Source: Methanococcoides methylutens
GTDB taxonomy: Archaea; Halobacteriota; Methanosarcinia; Methanosarcinales; Methanosarcinaceae
Assembly (NCBI RefSeq): GCF_000765475.1
Contig: NZ_JRHO01000014.1
Span: 1-61,573 of the forward strand
DNA length: 61,573 nt
Direction of reading: 5' to 3'
Part shown: piece by piece, positions 37,838 to 47,484 of the stretch
Layout of the letters: the number at the start of each line of letters is the position of its first letter
Numbering within the stretch: position 1 is the stretch's first letter
Position numbers and translations under genes: made by a program
The notes under the pieces: generated by a model
Told to the model about the DNA's origin: nothing
Seen by the model: only the letters and a program-made list of their open reading frames with translations
The model's database searches: none

Positions 37838-38095
37838 ATGTTTTATAAAAGTAGCCGATAGGAACGCACAACCCCCGCTAAATGTCCCGTAGTACCTCTA
37901 GGGATCGTTGCAACAGAAGATGATCTGCAGGTAAGCGACTGGTTCACAGGAATGTTATTACAAATCGTGCAAGCACAAACATCCTTTCTTCATTTTATTC
38001 ATATTATCTCTTCCAAAGGATGCACACTCCAATATCTTGGAAGATATGATGAGGCAATCGAATGTAATGAAAGAGCAGAAGAATTAAAATCTTAA
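37838..38095 (+). pseudogene. 85-codon frame with one TAG, ending in a TPR-like unit
   Basis: From ATG 37838 the frame runs FYKSSR, TAG (37859-37861), ERTTPAKCPVVPLGIVATED, and ends LQYLGRYDEAIECNERAEEL before TAA at 38093-38095. The last 20 residues are a convincing TPR helix pair. The middle part is not recognisable. It may be a remnant of a larger TPR protein or, if UAG is a sense codon, a short real gene. No ribosome binding site is evident. Confidence 0.35.
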
Positions 38096-38301
38096 GCTAA
38101 AAGAAAGATCATAAGTCTTTATTAGAAAAAAAGAGTTTAGGCTTTCAAAATTTCAAGCTAACAGATATTTAATATTTGGATCTATGGAAATCAGAAATCA
38201 TTGTTAAAATATTACAATAATTGAGGATTTCCACACTACTTTAATGACTTAATTTTAATGACCTTATAACGTATTTGTCGAAACTGGCACATATCACCAG
38301 A

Positions 38302-39237
38302 TCACTTTGATGCCAGAAAACACAGTATAGCATCTGCGTATTCTTCAGGAAGATATTGCTCTCCTAAATGTCCCACACCTTCAAATTGGACAACTTCTGA
38401 ATCGGGAACCTTTTCCGCGATCATAATGGAAATTCCCGTAGGTGTGAGAATATCTTCATTTCCTGCGAGAAGCAGCATCTTGCTTTGAAGTTCAGGCAGG
38501 CGTTCATATGTGCCATTCCACCCCAGGTTCCCTTCTGCATACTTACTGAGTATTGGGTCCGTAGAGGAATCAGAAGCCCGATATTGAAGTCTGCTTTTCA
38601 GAAGCTCAGTCTGTGGAACATCGAGACTGTATGTTGCTGATGAAAGGATCAAACGATCAACTTTTCCGGGGTATTCAAGAGCCAATTCCTGAGCAATCGA
38701 TGCTCCCATGGAGGTACCAAATACATTTACAGAATCCAGATCAAGCGCATTCATCAGCCCCCCGGTATCATTGACCAGAAGATGTATCGTAATAGAACTG
38801 TTATTGTCAAATGAATATCCCATTCCCCTGTTGTCGAAGATAATGACCCTGTGCCTATCGGCCAGTTGCTCTACAAATGTCGCATTCCACATGTCCATTG
38901 TTGAAGCAAATGGAGATATCATTATAATCGGTTCACCTGAACCAAACTCACGGTAGGCTATCTTAATGCCATTAACAGAAGCATATTTAACAGGAGCTTC
39001 AACTATCGAAAATTCGTCAGTATCATAATTTCCACTTTCTCCATGCAATCCATCATTGCTAGATATGGAATCAAGCAGAGGTGGGATGTCAATGAATGAA
39101 TAGGCATTTACAGAAGATGAATTGATCGAAAATTCTGAAGATTCGTGCATTGCGCTTTCACCCTCCATTCCAATACAACCAGAAAATGCAAGAGTTATGA
39201 GAATCAGTGTTAGAATCAGATCAATTCTTAATTTCAT
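38302..39237 (-). CDS. Alpha/beta hydrolase lipoprotein
   Basis: A 311-residue protein with a lipoprotein signal (LAFSGC, Cys21), so it is likely tethered outside the membrane. After a Ser-rich spacer (22-75) the hydrolase fold shows YREFGSGEPIIMISPF, the nucleophile elbow FGTSMGAS (Ser), VIIFDNRGMGYS, NEDILTPTGIS (Asp) and GVGHLGE (His). The catalytic triad seems complete. It is close to the peroxidase/esterase-type alpha/beta hydrolases; substrate unknown. Surface location is unusual and suggests action on external esters or polymers. It is a single gene; TGA stop. Confidence 0.87.
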   Translation of the reverse strand: MKLRIDLILTLILITLAFSGCIGMEGESAMHESSEFSINSSSVNAYSFIDIPPLLDSISSNDGLHGESGNYDTDEFSIVEAPVKYASVNGIKIAYREFGSGEPIIMISPFASTMDMWNATFVEQLADRHRVIIFDNRGMGYSFDNNSSITIHLLVNDTGGLMNALDLDSVNVFGTSMGASIAQELALEYPGKVDRLILSSATYSLDVPQTELLKSRLQYRASDSSTDPILSKYAEGNLGWNGTYERLPELQSKMLLLAGNEDILTPTGISIMIAEKVPDSEVVQFEGVGHLGEQYLPEEYADAILCFLASK

Positions 39238-39496
39238 GATATTTGAATATAATCTAAAATATAAAAAGACAACTTCCGATCAGACAACTAAGCAATCCCG
39301 GAGAAACCATAGGAGAAACACTTTCCCAAATGTTGGAAATATTAGATAAAATTTCCACAGCACCAGTAAGGATCTATTCTTACCTGAAACTACATCAAGA
39401 TAGCAGCTATTTGAGCGAATAATATGTGATTGGATACTTAATAATCATTAAATCGGAAAGTACTTTCTAAATGTACATCTGAAAACAAGGAATCAT

Positions 39497-41773
39497 TCAG
39501 TCAAAGTTTTCAGAATTTCCTGCAACAACTGCCTGTCCCAAAGAAACCCCACCATCACCACATGGGATTCTGTTATGGGTGATGAATTCAAACCCAGCGT
39601 CCTTAACAACTTCACAGATACGTCCTGTTATGTGTTCGTTATAAGCAACACCCCCACTTAGTCCCACAGTGTCAACATTCCTTTTCTTAGCAGCTGATAT
39701 TGCAAGTTCCGCAACCCCGACGGCAAGGGCATCCTCTACAGAATATGCAAGATCGCAAACATCATGTGTACCAAGCCTTTCGTAGAGATCATATAACAAA
39801 CTGGTAGTATCAAGCACTCCTCGTTTGCAAACGACAGGCAGATCCAGGTTATGCACACCCTTTTTTGCAACCGATTCCAGCTTCATTGCAGGCTCACCCT
39901 GGTAACTGCGAGATTGTGAAATACCAAGAAGTGCTGCTGCACTGTCAAGCACCCTTGCAAAACTGCTCGTTCTAACCAGGTTTACACCCTTTTCCAGTTG
40001 CTGCAATACAATGTCACGTTCTGGCTCACCATGCTTAAAATAAAGAGGAAGCCCTCTCAATTCTTTCGGCTCAAGAACATCATGCAACATCCCCAGAAGC
40101 ATGCGTGAAGGATTGATCGCAGCCTTGTCCCCACCAGGCATTGGCTGCTCCATAAGATGAGCAATTCTTTCATAACCAGAATATGTGGCTTCAAGGACCT
40201 CTCCACCCCATATTGTTCCATCTTCCCCATAACCAGCACCATCAAGAGCTATACCGATGATCCTTGAATCGGCAGGCAAGAGATTGTCCACCATTAGAGA
40301 TATGATGTGTGCATAATGATGTTGCACGTAAACCGTATTATTTCCACCTTGCTCCTGTGCGAAATGCGTGGTGTTGAATTCAGGATGAAGGTCACAACCC
40401 CATCGATGAGGATTAATCTTTGTCAATTGTTCTAAATTAGAAACGACCTGCTTGTGATACTGAGCGGTCTCAAAGTGCCTTGTGTTACCAATATACTGGG
40501 AAATATATGCACTGTTCTCCTTTGCCAATGTAACAGTAGTGTTAAGTTCGGGACCAACACCTATCGCCGCTTCTATTGAGAACGGAAGCTCTATCCTCTC
40601 AGGTACAAAACCCCTCGATCGTCTTATGAAAGCTTTTCTACCATTAACGAACCTGATAACCGTGTCATCTGTCCTGTTCCTGATAACATAGTTGTGAAGA
40701 AGATAATGATCTGCGATTCTTTCGAGATGTGACAATGCCTCTTCATTATCTGTCATCATTGGAAGACCTGGAAGATTTGCAGATGTCATCACATAAACAT
40801 CCGTGTCACTATTATCAAACAGAAGGTGGTGTGTGCCTGAATACGGTAACATTGCTCCTATATTGTGCAGATCGGGAGCAATGTGATCAGATAATGCAAG
40901 ACCATTACTTTTGTCCAGAACAACTATTGGACGCTGCCTGCTGAGCAATAGGGAACTTTCATCTGCATCGATACTGGCAAAAGAAGATACCGTATCAACA
41001 TCTTTTGCCATCACTGCAAAAGGCTGGGCAGGACGATCAAGAGAATTCCTGAGCTTCAGGACAGCACTGTCTGAAGTAGCATCACAGACAAGATGGAAAC
41101 CACCGTATCCTTTGACTGCAACTATTGATCCACTATCAATGAGTTCAGCACATCTGATAATGGCATCATGTCCGGATGCAATAACATCACCACTACCATT
41201 GGTAAGTGAAAGAACAGGACCACAATCCTGACAGCAGGTGGCCTGTGCATGGAATCTTCTGTCAGACGGGAGTTTGTACTCAAGACCACACCCCTGGCAC
41301 AGGGGGAATTCGACCATACTGGTATTTTTCCGATCAAAAGGAAGAGAATTTACCAGGGAATATCTCGGGCCACAGTTCGTGCAGGAAGTAAATGGATAGT
41401 GATAGCGCCTGTCCTTACGATCATACATTTCCCGCAGGCAATCGGAACAGATTGCAGTGTCAGTGGGGATAATGGAGCTGGTATTATCATCCAGTTCGCT
41501 GTCAAGTATCGAGAAAACGGAAAAGCCCGATACAGGAAAATCCTTAGTTTTTATTTGGTCGATAAGTGATAGAGGTGGCTTTTTATTATAGAGGTCGTGG
41601 AGGAAACTTTCGAGGTCATTATTTTCACCTTCTACGACTATCTCTACGTCATTCCCCCTATTTTTCACATGACCGAAGAGGCCGTTCTCTGTTGCGATAC
41701 TATAGATGAAAGGGCGAAAGCCAACACCCTGCACTACCCCGCTAACGTTGATCTTCCTACATTGAGTTTGCAT
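39497..41773 (-). CDS. hypF: Carbamoyltransferase HypF
   Basis: A 758-residue protein of the usual HypF length. Order: acylphosphatase domain (GVVQGVGFRPFIYS), two zinc fingers (CSDCLREMYD ... CTNCGPR; CQGCGLEY ... CCQDCGP), a YrdC-like domain (VKGYGGFHLVCDA) and a Kae1-like domain with VQHHYAHI. It makes the carbamoyl group passed to HypE for the cyanide ligands of [NiFe] hydrogenase. It is separated from hypCDABE by the hydrogenase genes and DUF1059, about 4.4 kb away, on the opposite strand to them. All functional motifs are intact; TGA stop. Confidence 0.95.
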   Translation of the reverse strand: MQTQCRKINVSGVVQGVGFRPFIYSIATENGLFGHVKNRGNDVEIVVEGENNDLESFLHDLYNKKPPLSLIDQIKTKDFPVSGFSVFSILDSELDDNTSSIIPTDTAICSDCLREMYDRKDRRYHYPFTSCTNCGPRYSLVNSLPFDRKNTSMVEFPLCQGCGLEYKLPSDRRFHAQATCCQDCGPVLSLTNGSGDVIASGHDAIIRCAELIDSGSIVAVKGYGGFHLVCDATSDSAVLKLRNSLDRPAQPFAVMAKDVDTVSSFASIDADESSLLLSRQRPIVVLDKSNGLALSDHIAPDLHNIGAMLPYSGTHHLLFDNSDTDVYVMTSANLPGLPMMTDNEEALSHLERIADHYLLHNYVIRNRTDDTVIRFVNGRKAFIRRSRGFVPERIELPFSIEAAIGVGPELNTTVTLAKENSAYISQYIGNTRHFETAQYHKQVVSNLEQLTKINPHRWGCDLHPEFNTTHFAQEQGGNNTVYVQHHYAHIISLMVDNLLPADSRIIGIALDGAGYGEDGTIWGGEVLEATYSGYERIAHLMEQPMPGGDKAAINPSRMLLGMLHDVLEPKELRGLPLYFKHGEPERDIVLQQLEKGVNLVRTSSFARVLDSAAALLGISQSRSYQGEPAMKLESVAKKGVHNLDLPVVCKRGVLDTTSLLYDLYERLGTHDVCDLAYSVEDALAVGVAELAISAAKKRNVDTVGLSGGVAYNEHITGRICEVVKDAGFEFITHNRIPCGDGGVSLGQAVVAGNSENFD

Positions 41774-41838
41774 CTTTAAGGTAACTGGTTCAAAATACTA
41801 TAAATAGACCTCGTGATTTCTTTGTCTGAGGGGTATTC

Positions 41839-42029
41839 TTGCCTGACAATAGACTTGAAGAGAAAAGTGATTCATGAGTTCTAGAAGAAAACATTGACCC
41901 CACAGTCATTCCCCGAATGCTTTCATCACTTGTTTATTATTATTATTATTAGTATAGGATGTTTTACGAACGAGAATTTTTAAATTTTTACTATATTGAA
42001 TTGAGTATATTACATTGTCCTTAAATAGA
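41839..42029 (+). pseudogene. Possible decayed short gene
   Basis: From TTG 41839 one frame reads PDNRLEEKSDS, TGA, VLEENIDPTVIPRMLSSL, five Tyr codons from a TAT repeat (41933-41950), TAG, then RMFYEREFLNFYYIEL and TAA. A TATA box (CTATAAATAG, 41799-41808) lies upstream. The peptide before the repeat looks protein-like, but the TGA and the repeat suggest decay. It may be chance. Confidence 0.25.
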
Positions 42030-42064
42030 AAGGATAAGATACTGTAAATGGGAGGTCATAATTT

Positions 42065-42250
42065 ATGACATATAAATTAGCTTGTAAAGATTTAGGGGTT
42101 GCTTGTCCCTTTGTTGCTGAAGGAAAAACCACGGATGAAATGATGGAAATTGCTGTAAAGCACGCCAAAAAAGAACATGGTTATACTGATGAACAATTAA
42201 ATGATCCTGATACTCAAAAAGAGATCAAAGCAGCAATAAAGGAAGAATAA
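42065..42250 (+). CDS. DUF1059 small protein
   Basis: A 61-residue protein with the DUF1059 pattern: YKLACKDLGVACPFVAEG, MMEIAVKHAKKEHGY, ending KEIKAAIKEE. Two Cys in the N-terminal beta strand are typical (CKD...CPF). Function unknown; members are widespread in archaea and bacteria. A strong GGGAGGT site lies 8 bases upstream. Single gene; TAA stop. Confidence 0.87.
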   Translation: MTYKLACKDLGVACPFVAEGKTTDEMMEIAVKHAKKEHGYTDEQLNDPDTQKEIKAAIKEE

Positions 42251-42559
42251 CATCAATTGTCGTGAAACGGAGTGACTTGCTCATAAAGGGAAAGGCACAT
42301 CCGAATACAACTTTCTTTTTATTCAATTTTCTTTTTTATATATATTCTCTGATCGTAGTTTGAAAGTTTTATCCATTTACTCAAACCCATGCCAGGTGTC
42401 TTTTTCTATTCGACGCAATATAATTGGTGTAAGCAAAAATCTGAAGATATCATGTTGGACAAAACATAAGGGTTTGGCTCAAATGATTCGATTCTAAAGA
42501 TATGCCCTCCATCAAACGATCCGGAAATCCACAGACATCCCAACCAGATCAGTTCCTTT
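42251..42559. other. Intergenic region with nothing assigned
   Basis: Just over 300 bases between the convergent DUF1059 and hydrogenase protease genes. A T-rich stretch at 42305-42345 could terminate the DUF1059 transcript. I see no gene or repeat. Confidence 0.35.
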
Positions 42560-43066
42560 TCAAACTTTGATGAGAGTATTTCTGGCTATTTCCTCAAAAA
42601 TATACGGGATCACACTGTCCACTGCAGCCAGAACCTCCGGACTGAGATCCATTGAAAGATCGTGGTTGATCTCACCGATCTCTATTCCAAAAACGATTAC
42701 CTCAGGAAGTTCCTGAACATGTTTTCCAATAGCCAGAATATCAGATATACCGATATCGTGGGCTGAGAATATTCCAACGTGTTCACTGTCTTTGTTCAAA
42801 AGATCCTCAAGATCGAAACGAAGAATTGAACCTTTTTTTGTAAGGCCACTGCCAACCACTGAATCAATAATAATGACCTTATCAACACCTTCCAGCAGGT
42901 TCAGTATATCCAACCCACATACACCGGCATCAAGGATATCAATGCCTTCCGGAATACCGGTTCTTTCTTTTTTGAGAGTCTCCACAACCCTTATGCCAAC
43001 ACCATCGTCTCCCATTAGCGTATTTCCACATCCGATTATGCGAACAGACGGACTTGATTCAGACAT
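42560..43066 (-). CDS. Hydrogenase maturation protease
   Basis: A 168-residue HyaD/HybD/VhtD-type endopeptidase. GCGNTLMGDDGVGIRVVE holds the conserved Glu/Asp nickel ligand region, DILDAGVCGLDIL and IIDSVVG follow, and FSAHDIG carries the conserved His. It removes the C-terminal peptide of the large subunit after nickel insertion. It is third in the operon, 48 bases after the large subunit, whose C-terminus (after DPCITCAVH) has a 16-residue tail suitable as its substrate. TGA stop. Confidence 0.92.
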   Translation of the reverse strand: MSESSPSVRIIGCGNTLMGDDGVGIRVVETLKKERTGIPEGIDILDAGVCGLDILNLLEGVDKVIIIDSVVGSGLTKKGSILRFDLEDLLNKDSEHVGIFSAHDIGISDILAIGKHVQELPEVIVFGIEIGEINHDLSMDLSPEVLAAVDSVIPYIFEEIARNTLIKV

Positions 43067-43113
43067 TCAGGCCTCCGGAGTATAATCTGTAAATATGAGA
43101 ATGCTTAATTTTC

Positions 43114-44901
43114 TCACAGCAGTCGGAATATGCCAGGAGGATTCTTTCCTGTCAGGTCTATTGTGTGGACAGCGCATGTAATACAGGGATCATAGGACCT
43201 CCCCACATGTAAAATGCCGGTCGGGTTACTGAAATCGACTCCCAGCCAGTTATCAACTGCAGAGATTCTGCACCCCACCAGTGCCTGCTCAAGAGGACCC
43301 GGTACTCCTTCACTGTCCCTGGGACTCAGGTTCCAGGCACTTGGGGTAACTATCTGGTAATTGGCGACCTTTGACTCATCATCTGTTATGAGCCAGTGTC
43401 CCAGTGCACCCCGGGGAGCTTCACAAAGACCCATTCCTCTGGAATCTCTGCCCATTGACATATCAATATCAACACGGAATCTTCCATTTGGATCAAGGTC
43501 TGTTGTTATCCACTTGATCATCTCATTGGTGATAATGAACAATTCCTGCATGCGTGCCATCATTCTGGTAAAGCTGTTGAAAGGAGAATAGTTATTATCC
43601 CGGAATAATTGTACAAGACCCGTAACAAGTGGCTCTTTCATAATAAGCAGACGTGATAAAGGGCCAACCTCGCATGGGATACCATCATAACGTGGAGCTT
43701 TAGACCATGTATATTTTTCCTCCGAAAAGTTATCATAATTGATCCGGTCGGGATCTGTAAAAGGTTCGGTTACCCCTTCATATGGATGTCTGTCGCCTTC
43801 ATAATCGTCATAGAAAGCATGTTTGACGTTTTCTGTGACCTTATTTGAATCAAAATCATGATACTCTAACGAGCTGGTCATAAAACCGGAAGTCTGGAAA
43901 CGATCGCCGGAAGGACTTGTCGGATCATAGCCTTCATGACCCACGTTATAGAATCCGCCATATGAAAGTAAGCCTATTTTTGAGAGATCATTGTAGCCAC
44001 TCATTTTATCGTGCTTGAGACTGATCGGAAGTCCCAGCAGTTCTTCACCAATAAGTTCTGAGCCGAATGCGGAATATAGCTCTACATCCCCCCAACCATT
44101 TGGACGTGAAAGGTCATTCTTCTGAAGTGACATTTCAGTTAGTTCATTAAGATGTTCAATAAAGAAGTCTACAGCTTTCTTTGGAGAAGACGCCTTGTAA
44201 GTGTTCTCGATCCAGTCCTCAAAAGGTATGCTGATTACATTTTTATTTAAGAAATCGACAACTTCAGACATGATCGATGACAATGTTTGAATGTCTGAAG
44301 TTGTTGGATTGTTTGTAACTCCCCCGGGATAGGTTACGGTCTGGTGGGGCATCTTTCCACCGATCACAGCACCGGCATCGTGTAGTCTTTTCTTCATCGG
44401 GATAACGCCAACATATGAACTGCCGGGAGGGATCAGTTCCCCACCGATCTTATAGCTGATCGGGGCAAATCTTCCAAGTAATTCTTTCCAGACAGAAGCT
44501 CCAAGATCACCAAAAGTGGACATTACATTACCATAGGCAGGATTTGCAAGGTCCGGAGCCCACAGGATATAAAAATGGAGTAAATGATTTGAGACCGTGT
44601 TCAGACCCTGATTTATATTCCTTGCAACAAGTGCATCCTTTGGAACAGAGCCGGCAACACCATATAGCTCATCAAGCGCATTGACCGCAGCTATTGAGTG
44701 TGCTACGGGACATACCCCGCATATCCTCTGGGATAGAAGAATTGAATCCCTCGGGTCCTGACCGCGATATATACGTTCAAATCCCCTGAAGATCATATTG
44801 GAACTTCTGGCCTCCTTTATGATGCCATTCTCATCAACCTCAGTATCCAATCTTAAAGGACCTACAACCCTTGTAAGGGGATCAACTGTTACACGAACCA
44901 T
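43114..44901 (-). CDS. [NiFe] hydrogenase large subunit
   Basis: A 595-residue large subunit. The N-terminal nickel motif is RICGVCPVAHS and the C-terminal one DPCITCAVH. DPLTRVVGPLRL and the central CEAPRGALGHW are also standard. The tail TIDLTGKNPPGIFRLL would be removed by the adjacent protease. Four Cys ligands are present. It resembles group 1 membrane-bound hydrogenases such as the methanophenazine-reducing VhtA, but the small subunit lacks the export and anchor elements, so I do not assign vhtA. The start codon follows the small subunit's TGA by six bases. Confidence 0.92.
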   Translation of the reverse strand: MVRVTVDPLTRVVGPLRLDTEVDENGIIKEARSSNMIFRGFERIYRGQDPRDSILLSQRICGVCPVAHSIAAVNALDELYGVAGSVPKDALVARNINQGLNTVSNHLLHFYILWAPDLANPAYGNVMSTFGDLGASVWKELLGRFAPISYKIGGELIPPGSSYVGVIPMKKRLHDAGAVIGGKMPHQTVTYPGGVTNNPTTSDIQTLSSIMSEVVDFLNKNVISIPFEDWIENTYKASSPKKAVDFFIEHLNELTEMSLQKNDLSRPNGWGDVELYSAFGSELIGEELLGLPISLKHDKMSGYNDLSKIGLLSYGGFYNVGHEGYDPTSPSGDRFQTSGFMTSSLEYHDFDSNKVTENVKHAFYDDYEGDRHPYEGVTEPFTDPDRINYDNFSEEKYTWSKAPRYDGIPCEVGPLSRLLIMKEPLVTGLVQLFRDNNYSPFNSFTRMMARMQELFIITNEMIKWITTDLDPNGRFRVDIDMSMGRDSRGMGLCEAPRGALGHWLITDDESKVANYQIVTPSAWNLSPRDSEGVPGPLEQALVGCRISAVDNWLGVDFSNPTGILHVGRSYDPCITCAVHTIDLTGKNPPGIFRLL

Positions 44902-44907
44902 TATTGG

Positions 44908-45981
44908 TCAGTCTCCTTCTTTTTTTATACTTTTCTTATTTTTCTTGCTTGAATACAGAGGTCTGGCATTATCAGGAAAATCCGGTTCCACACATGCAAT
45001 ACATGGGGAACCCGACTGTACACAGTAACTGTGCCCATCATTCCATTTGCGAAGTGCACAGTCAGCATGTGCAAGGAAGGCCTGACATCCCATTCTCAAC
45101 AGGCATTTTTCCCCACCAGCACAACTATCGAATTCCTTGTTTTTGAAGAATTCCTTACGGGGACAGTCCTTATGGACGTTATGATCCGGCGGGAAGAAGA
45201 CCTTTGGCCTGCCAAACTCATCCAGTACCTCAGGCAGGTCATCTGGTATCTTGACATTACCGGATATAATTGCACTTAACGTAAAGATTATCCAGTCAGG
45301 ATGAGGAGGACAGCCCGGGATGTTGATCACAGGTTTGTCTATCCCGAGAACCTTCAGCATGCCTTTTGATGGGTCCTTCTTCGTGAAGGCAACACCCCTG
45401 TAATCCAGAATATCAACTATATCGCTATTTGCTGTATTAATGCCCCCATACGCAGCACAGGTCCCCACAGCGATTATAAGGTCAGCATTCTGGGCTGCCT
45501 TTTTGAACATATCCTTGCTGCTACGGTTCCCGGACATGAAATATTTCCCTGAACCTTCAGGCCCGTTTGCAATTGCCCCCTCAACCATCAGGATGTAGTT
45601 TCCCCTTTCACTGATCTCATCGAGCAGGATCTCAGAATTAAGTTCTGATGTATTGGCAGGCTCACCATCAACAAATAGTCCCTGGTGTGCAAGGAATGCT
45701 TCATGCCGTTCCAGATCGATGTTGAGTATCTCAAATGCCTTCAGGAGCCCCGGGTTGGAAGCATCCAGTAAAGACTCAGAACATCCCGTACATTGGGCAC
45801 CCTGTATCCACAGGACATGGGTCACAGGAAAGTCAGGGTCACCCTGAGTATCGTTCTTATAGTTCTCCAGAAGCTTGAAACTCCCGCCCGACCCTCTTGC
45901 CTTAAGGAACTTATGCCAGTCCATCCTTAAGAAATCAAGATCATTTACACTACTATCTGAATTTGTATTTCCCTCACTCAA
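44908..45981 (-). CDS. [NiFe] hydrogenase small subunit, apparently soluble
   Basis: A 357-residue small subunit. The proximal cluster motif is QCTGCSES ... VGTCAAYGG ... NIPGCPPHPDW. Further Cys/His ligands (HKDCPR, FDSCAGGEKC, MGCQAF, ADCALRKWN, YCVQSGSPCIACVEP) fit three clusters. Unlike VhtG it has no twin-arginine signal peptide and no C-terminal membrane helix (it ends in KKNKKSIKKEGD). The start may be TTG 45981 or ATG 45924 (MDWHKFLKARGSGG); neither has a classic ribosome site at ideal distance. First of a three-gene operon, divergent from hypCDABE across 175 bases. Confidence 0.9.
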   Translation of the reverse strand: MSEGNTNSDSSVNDLDFLRMDWHKFLKARGSGGSFKLLENYKNDTQGDPDFPVTHVLWIQGAQCTGCSESLLDASNPGLLKAFEILNIDLERHEAFLAHQGLFVDGEPANTSELNSEILLDEISERGNYILMVEGAIANGPEGSGKYFMSGNRSSKDMFKKAAQNADLIIAVGTCAAYGGINTANSDIVDILDYRGVAFTKKDPSKGMLKVLGIDKPVINIPGCPPHPDWIIFTLSAIISGNVKIPDDLPEVLDEFGRPKVFFPPDHNVHKDCPRKEFFKNKEFDSCAGGEKCLLRMGCQAFLAHADCALRKWNDGHSYCVQSGSPCIACVEPDFPDNARPLYSSKKNKKSIKKEGD

Positions 45982-46086
45982 GTGACCATCTCATTATGAA
46001 TGATTTTCAAGATCGATCCTGTGATAGCCCCCCACTAAAATTGATCGATAAAACCCATCTCACTATAGTAGTTATTTTACTTCCAG

Positions 46087-46133
46087 ATATAAATAGCAAT
46101 TACATGATTGGTAGCAGACAACACATATTAAAT
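46087..46133. promoter_or_regulatory. Divergent hydrogenase/hyp promoters
   Basis: On the plus strand ATATTAAATA (46124-46133) is centred about 28 bases before the hypC ATG (46157), with no ribosome site between, so hypC is probably leaderless. On the minus strand ATTTATAT (complement of about 46087-46094) is a candidate TATA for the hydrogenase operon, giving a leader of about 80 nt. Confidence 0.45.
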
Positions 46134-46156
46134 ACAAAACACCCCTTTTTTATAGT

Positions 46157-46387
46157 ATGTGCATAGCCATTCCAGGGAAAATAACTTCGATCCTGAATGA
46201 AAATACGGCTACTGTGGATATCGGGGGTATAAAGAGAAAAGTGAACCTTGATCTTATAGGGGGAGCTGATAGTTCACTTATAGGCAAGCATGCGCTTGTT
46301 CATGTCGGGTATGCCATCTCATTGATCTCTGATGAAGAAAGTGAAGAAATTCTCAAACTACTAAGAGATGTGATGGACCTCAGTTGA
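46157..46387 (+). CDS. hypC: Hydrogenase maturation chaperone HypC
   Basis: A 76-residue protein starting MCIAIPGKITSI, with the essential Cys2 and the OB-fold of the HypC/HupF family (VDIGGIKRKVNLDLI, KHALVHVGYAIS). With HypD it carries the Fe(CN)2CO unit to the large subunit. It is the first gene of hypCDABE. Confidence 0.95.
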   Translation: MCIAIPGKITSILNENTATVDIGGIKRKVNLDLIGGADSSLIGKHALVHVGYAISLISDEESEEILKLLRDVMDLS

Positions 46388-46388
46388 T

Positions 46389-47483
46389 ATGATGGAAAAT
46401 ATTGAACAAAAGCTTATATCACGAATTAATGAAAATGCCACCCCTCTTCGAATAATGCATGTATGTGGCACTCATGAAAGGACCATATCAAAATATGCAA
46501 TTCGCGATATAATCTCTGAGGACGTCCAGTTATTAAGCGGTCCCGGATGCCCTGTTTGTGTAACCCCTGTAGAGGACATCGACTTTGCAATTGAACTGGC
46601 AAGGTCAGGAAAGGTGATCACTTCCTTTGGGGATATGATGAGGGTACCGGGAACTACGGAAAGTCTATTTGATGCAAGGTCCGATGGATATGATATTCGC
46701 ATGGTCTACAGCATCGATGATGCCATAAAGATCGCAAAAGATAACCCAACCCTTGAGATCGTATTTTTCGGGATCGGATTTGAGACCACTGCACCCTCCA
46801 ATGCTGCTGCATTATTAAGAGGAGTGCCTGAGAACTTCAGCATTCTCACATCCCATAAACTCATGCCTCCGGCAATGGAGATCCTCACACGAGATACGAA
46901 TTTGGACGGATTTTTGGCACCAGGACATGTGTCAACGATCATTGGAACTGAACCATATGATCCAATTTCAGAAAAAGGGTTTCCAATCGTAGTAACGGGT
47001 TTTGAAGCTCTTGATGTTCTCCTCGGCATAGCCATGGTCCAGAACCAGCTCGAAACCGGCAGGTCTTGTGTGGAAAACGCATACCCACGCTGTGTGAATG
47101 TTGAGGGAAACCTCAAGGCCCGGGAATTATTATATGAGGTCTTTAAGAAGACCGATAGCAAATGGCGGGGAATTGGCATGATCGAAAATTCAGGTCTTGC
47201 TCTGAAAAAAGAGTTTGAACAATTTGATGCTGTAAATGTTCATGCTGATATTTATAAGCGACTTCATGAGAAAAAAGCTTCAGAGAGCGATAATGTTGAT
47301 GGTAAAAATGGTCTTTATGAAGAATGTATCTGTGCTGAAATATTGACAGCTCGTGCTCAACCTTCCCAATGTCCTCTCTTTGGTAGAAGATGTTCACCTG
47401 AAGCTCCGGTCGGCCCCTGCATGGTAAGCCTGGAAGGAACATGCTATAACTGGTACAAATATAGACATAATAAAGGAATATAA
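46389..47483 (+). CDS. hypD: Hydrogenase maturation protein HypD
   Basis: A 364-residue protein. It has the catalytic/ligand motifs CGTHERTI, GPGCPVCVTP and GFETTAPSNA, and a C-terminal 4Fe-4S set in CPLFGRRCSPEAPVGPCMVS plus a final GTCYNWYKY. It forms the scaffold on which CN and CO ligands are added to iron. The ATG follows the hypC stop by one base; translation is probably coupled. TAA stop. Confidence 0.95.
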   Translation: MMENIEQKLISRINENATPLRIMHVCGTHERTISKYAIRDIISEDVQLLSGPGCPVCVTPVEDIDFAIELARSGKVITSFGDMMRVPGTTESLFDARSDGYDIRMVYSIDDAIKIAKDNPTLEIVFFGIGFETTAPSNAAALLRGVPENFSILTSHKLMPPAMEILTRDTNLDGFLAPGHVSTIIGTEPYDPISEKGFPIVVTGFEALDVLLGIAMVQNQLETGRSCVENAYPRCVNVEGNLKARELLYEVFKKTDSKWRGIGMIENSGLALKKEFEQFDAVNVHADIYKRLHEKKASESDNVDGKNGLYEECICAEILTARAQPSQCPLFGRRCSPEAPVGPCMVSLEGTCYNWYKYRHNKGI

Positions 47484-47484
47484 T

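Noticed and set aside
41933-41952. TAT/ATT trinucleotide repeat
   Set aside because: Only about six units in an AT-rich spacer; a plain microsatellite with no other signal.
44908-45981. Naming the hydrogenase genes vhtG/vhtA
   Set aside because: Sequence similarity is plausible, but the absent signal peptide, anchor and cytochrome b argue against the methanophenazine enzyme.
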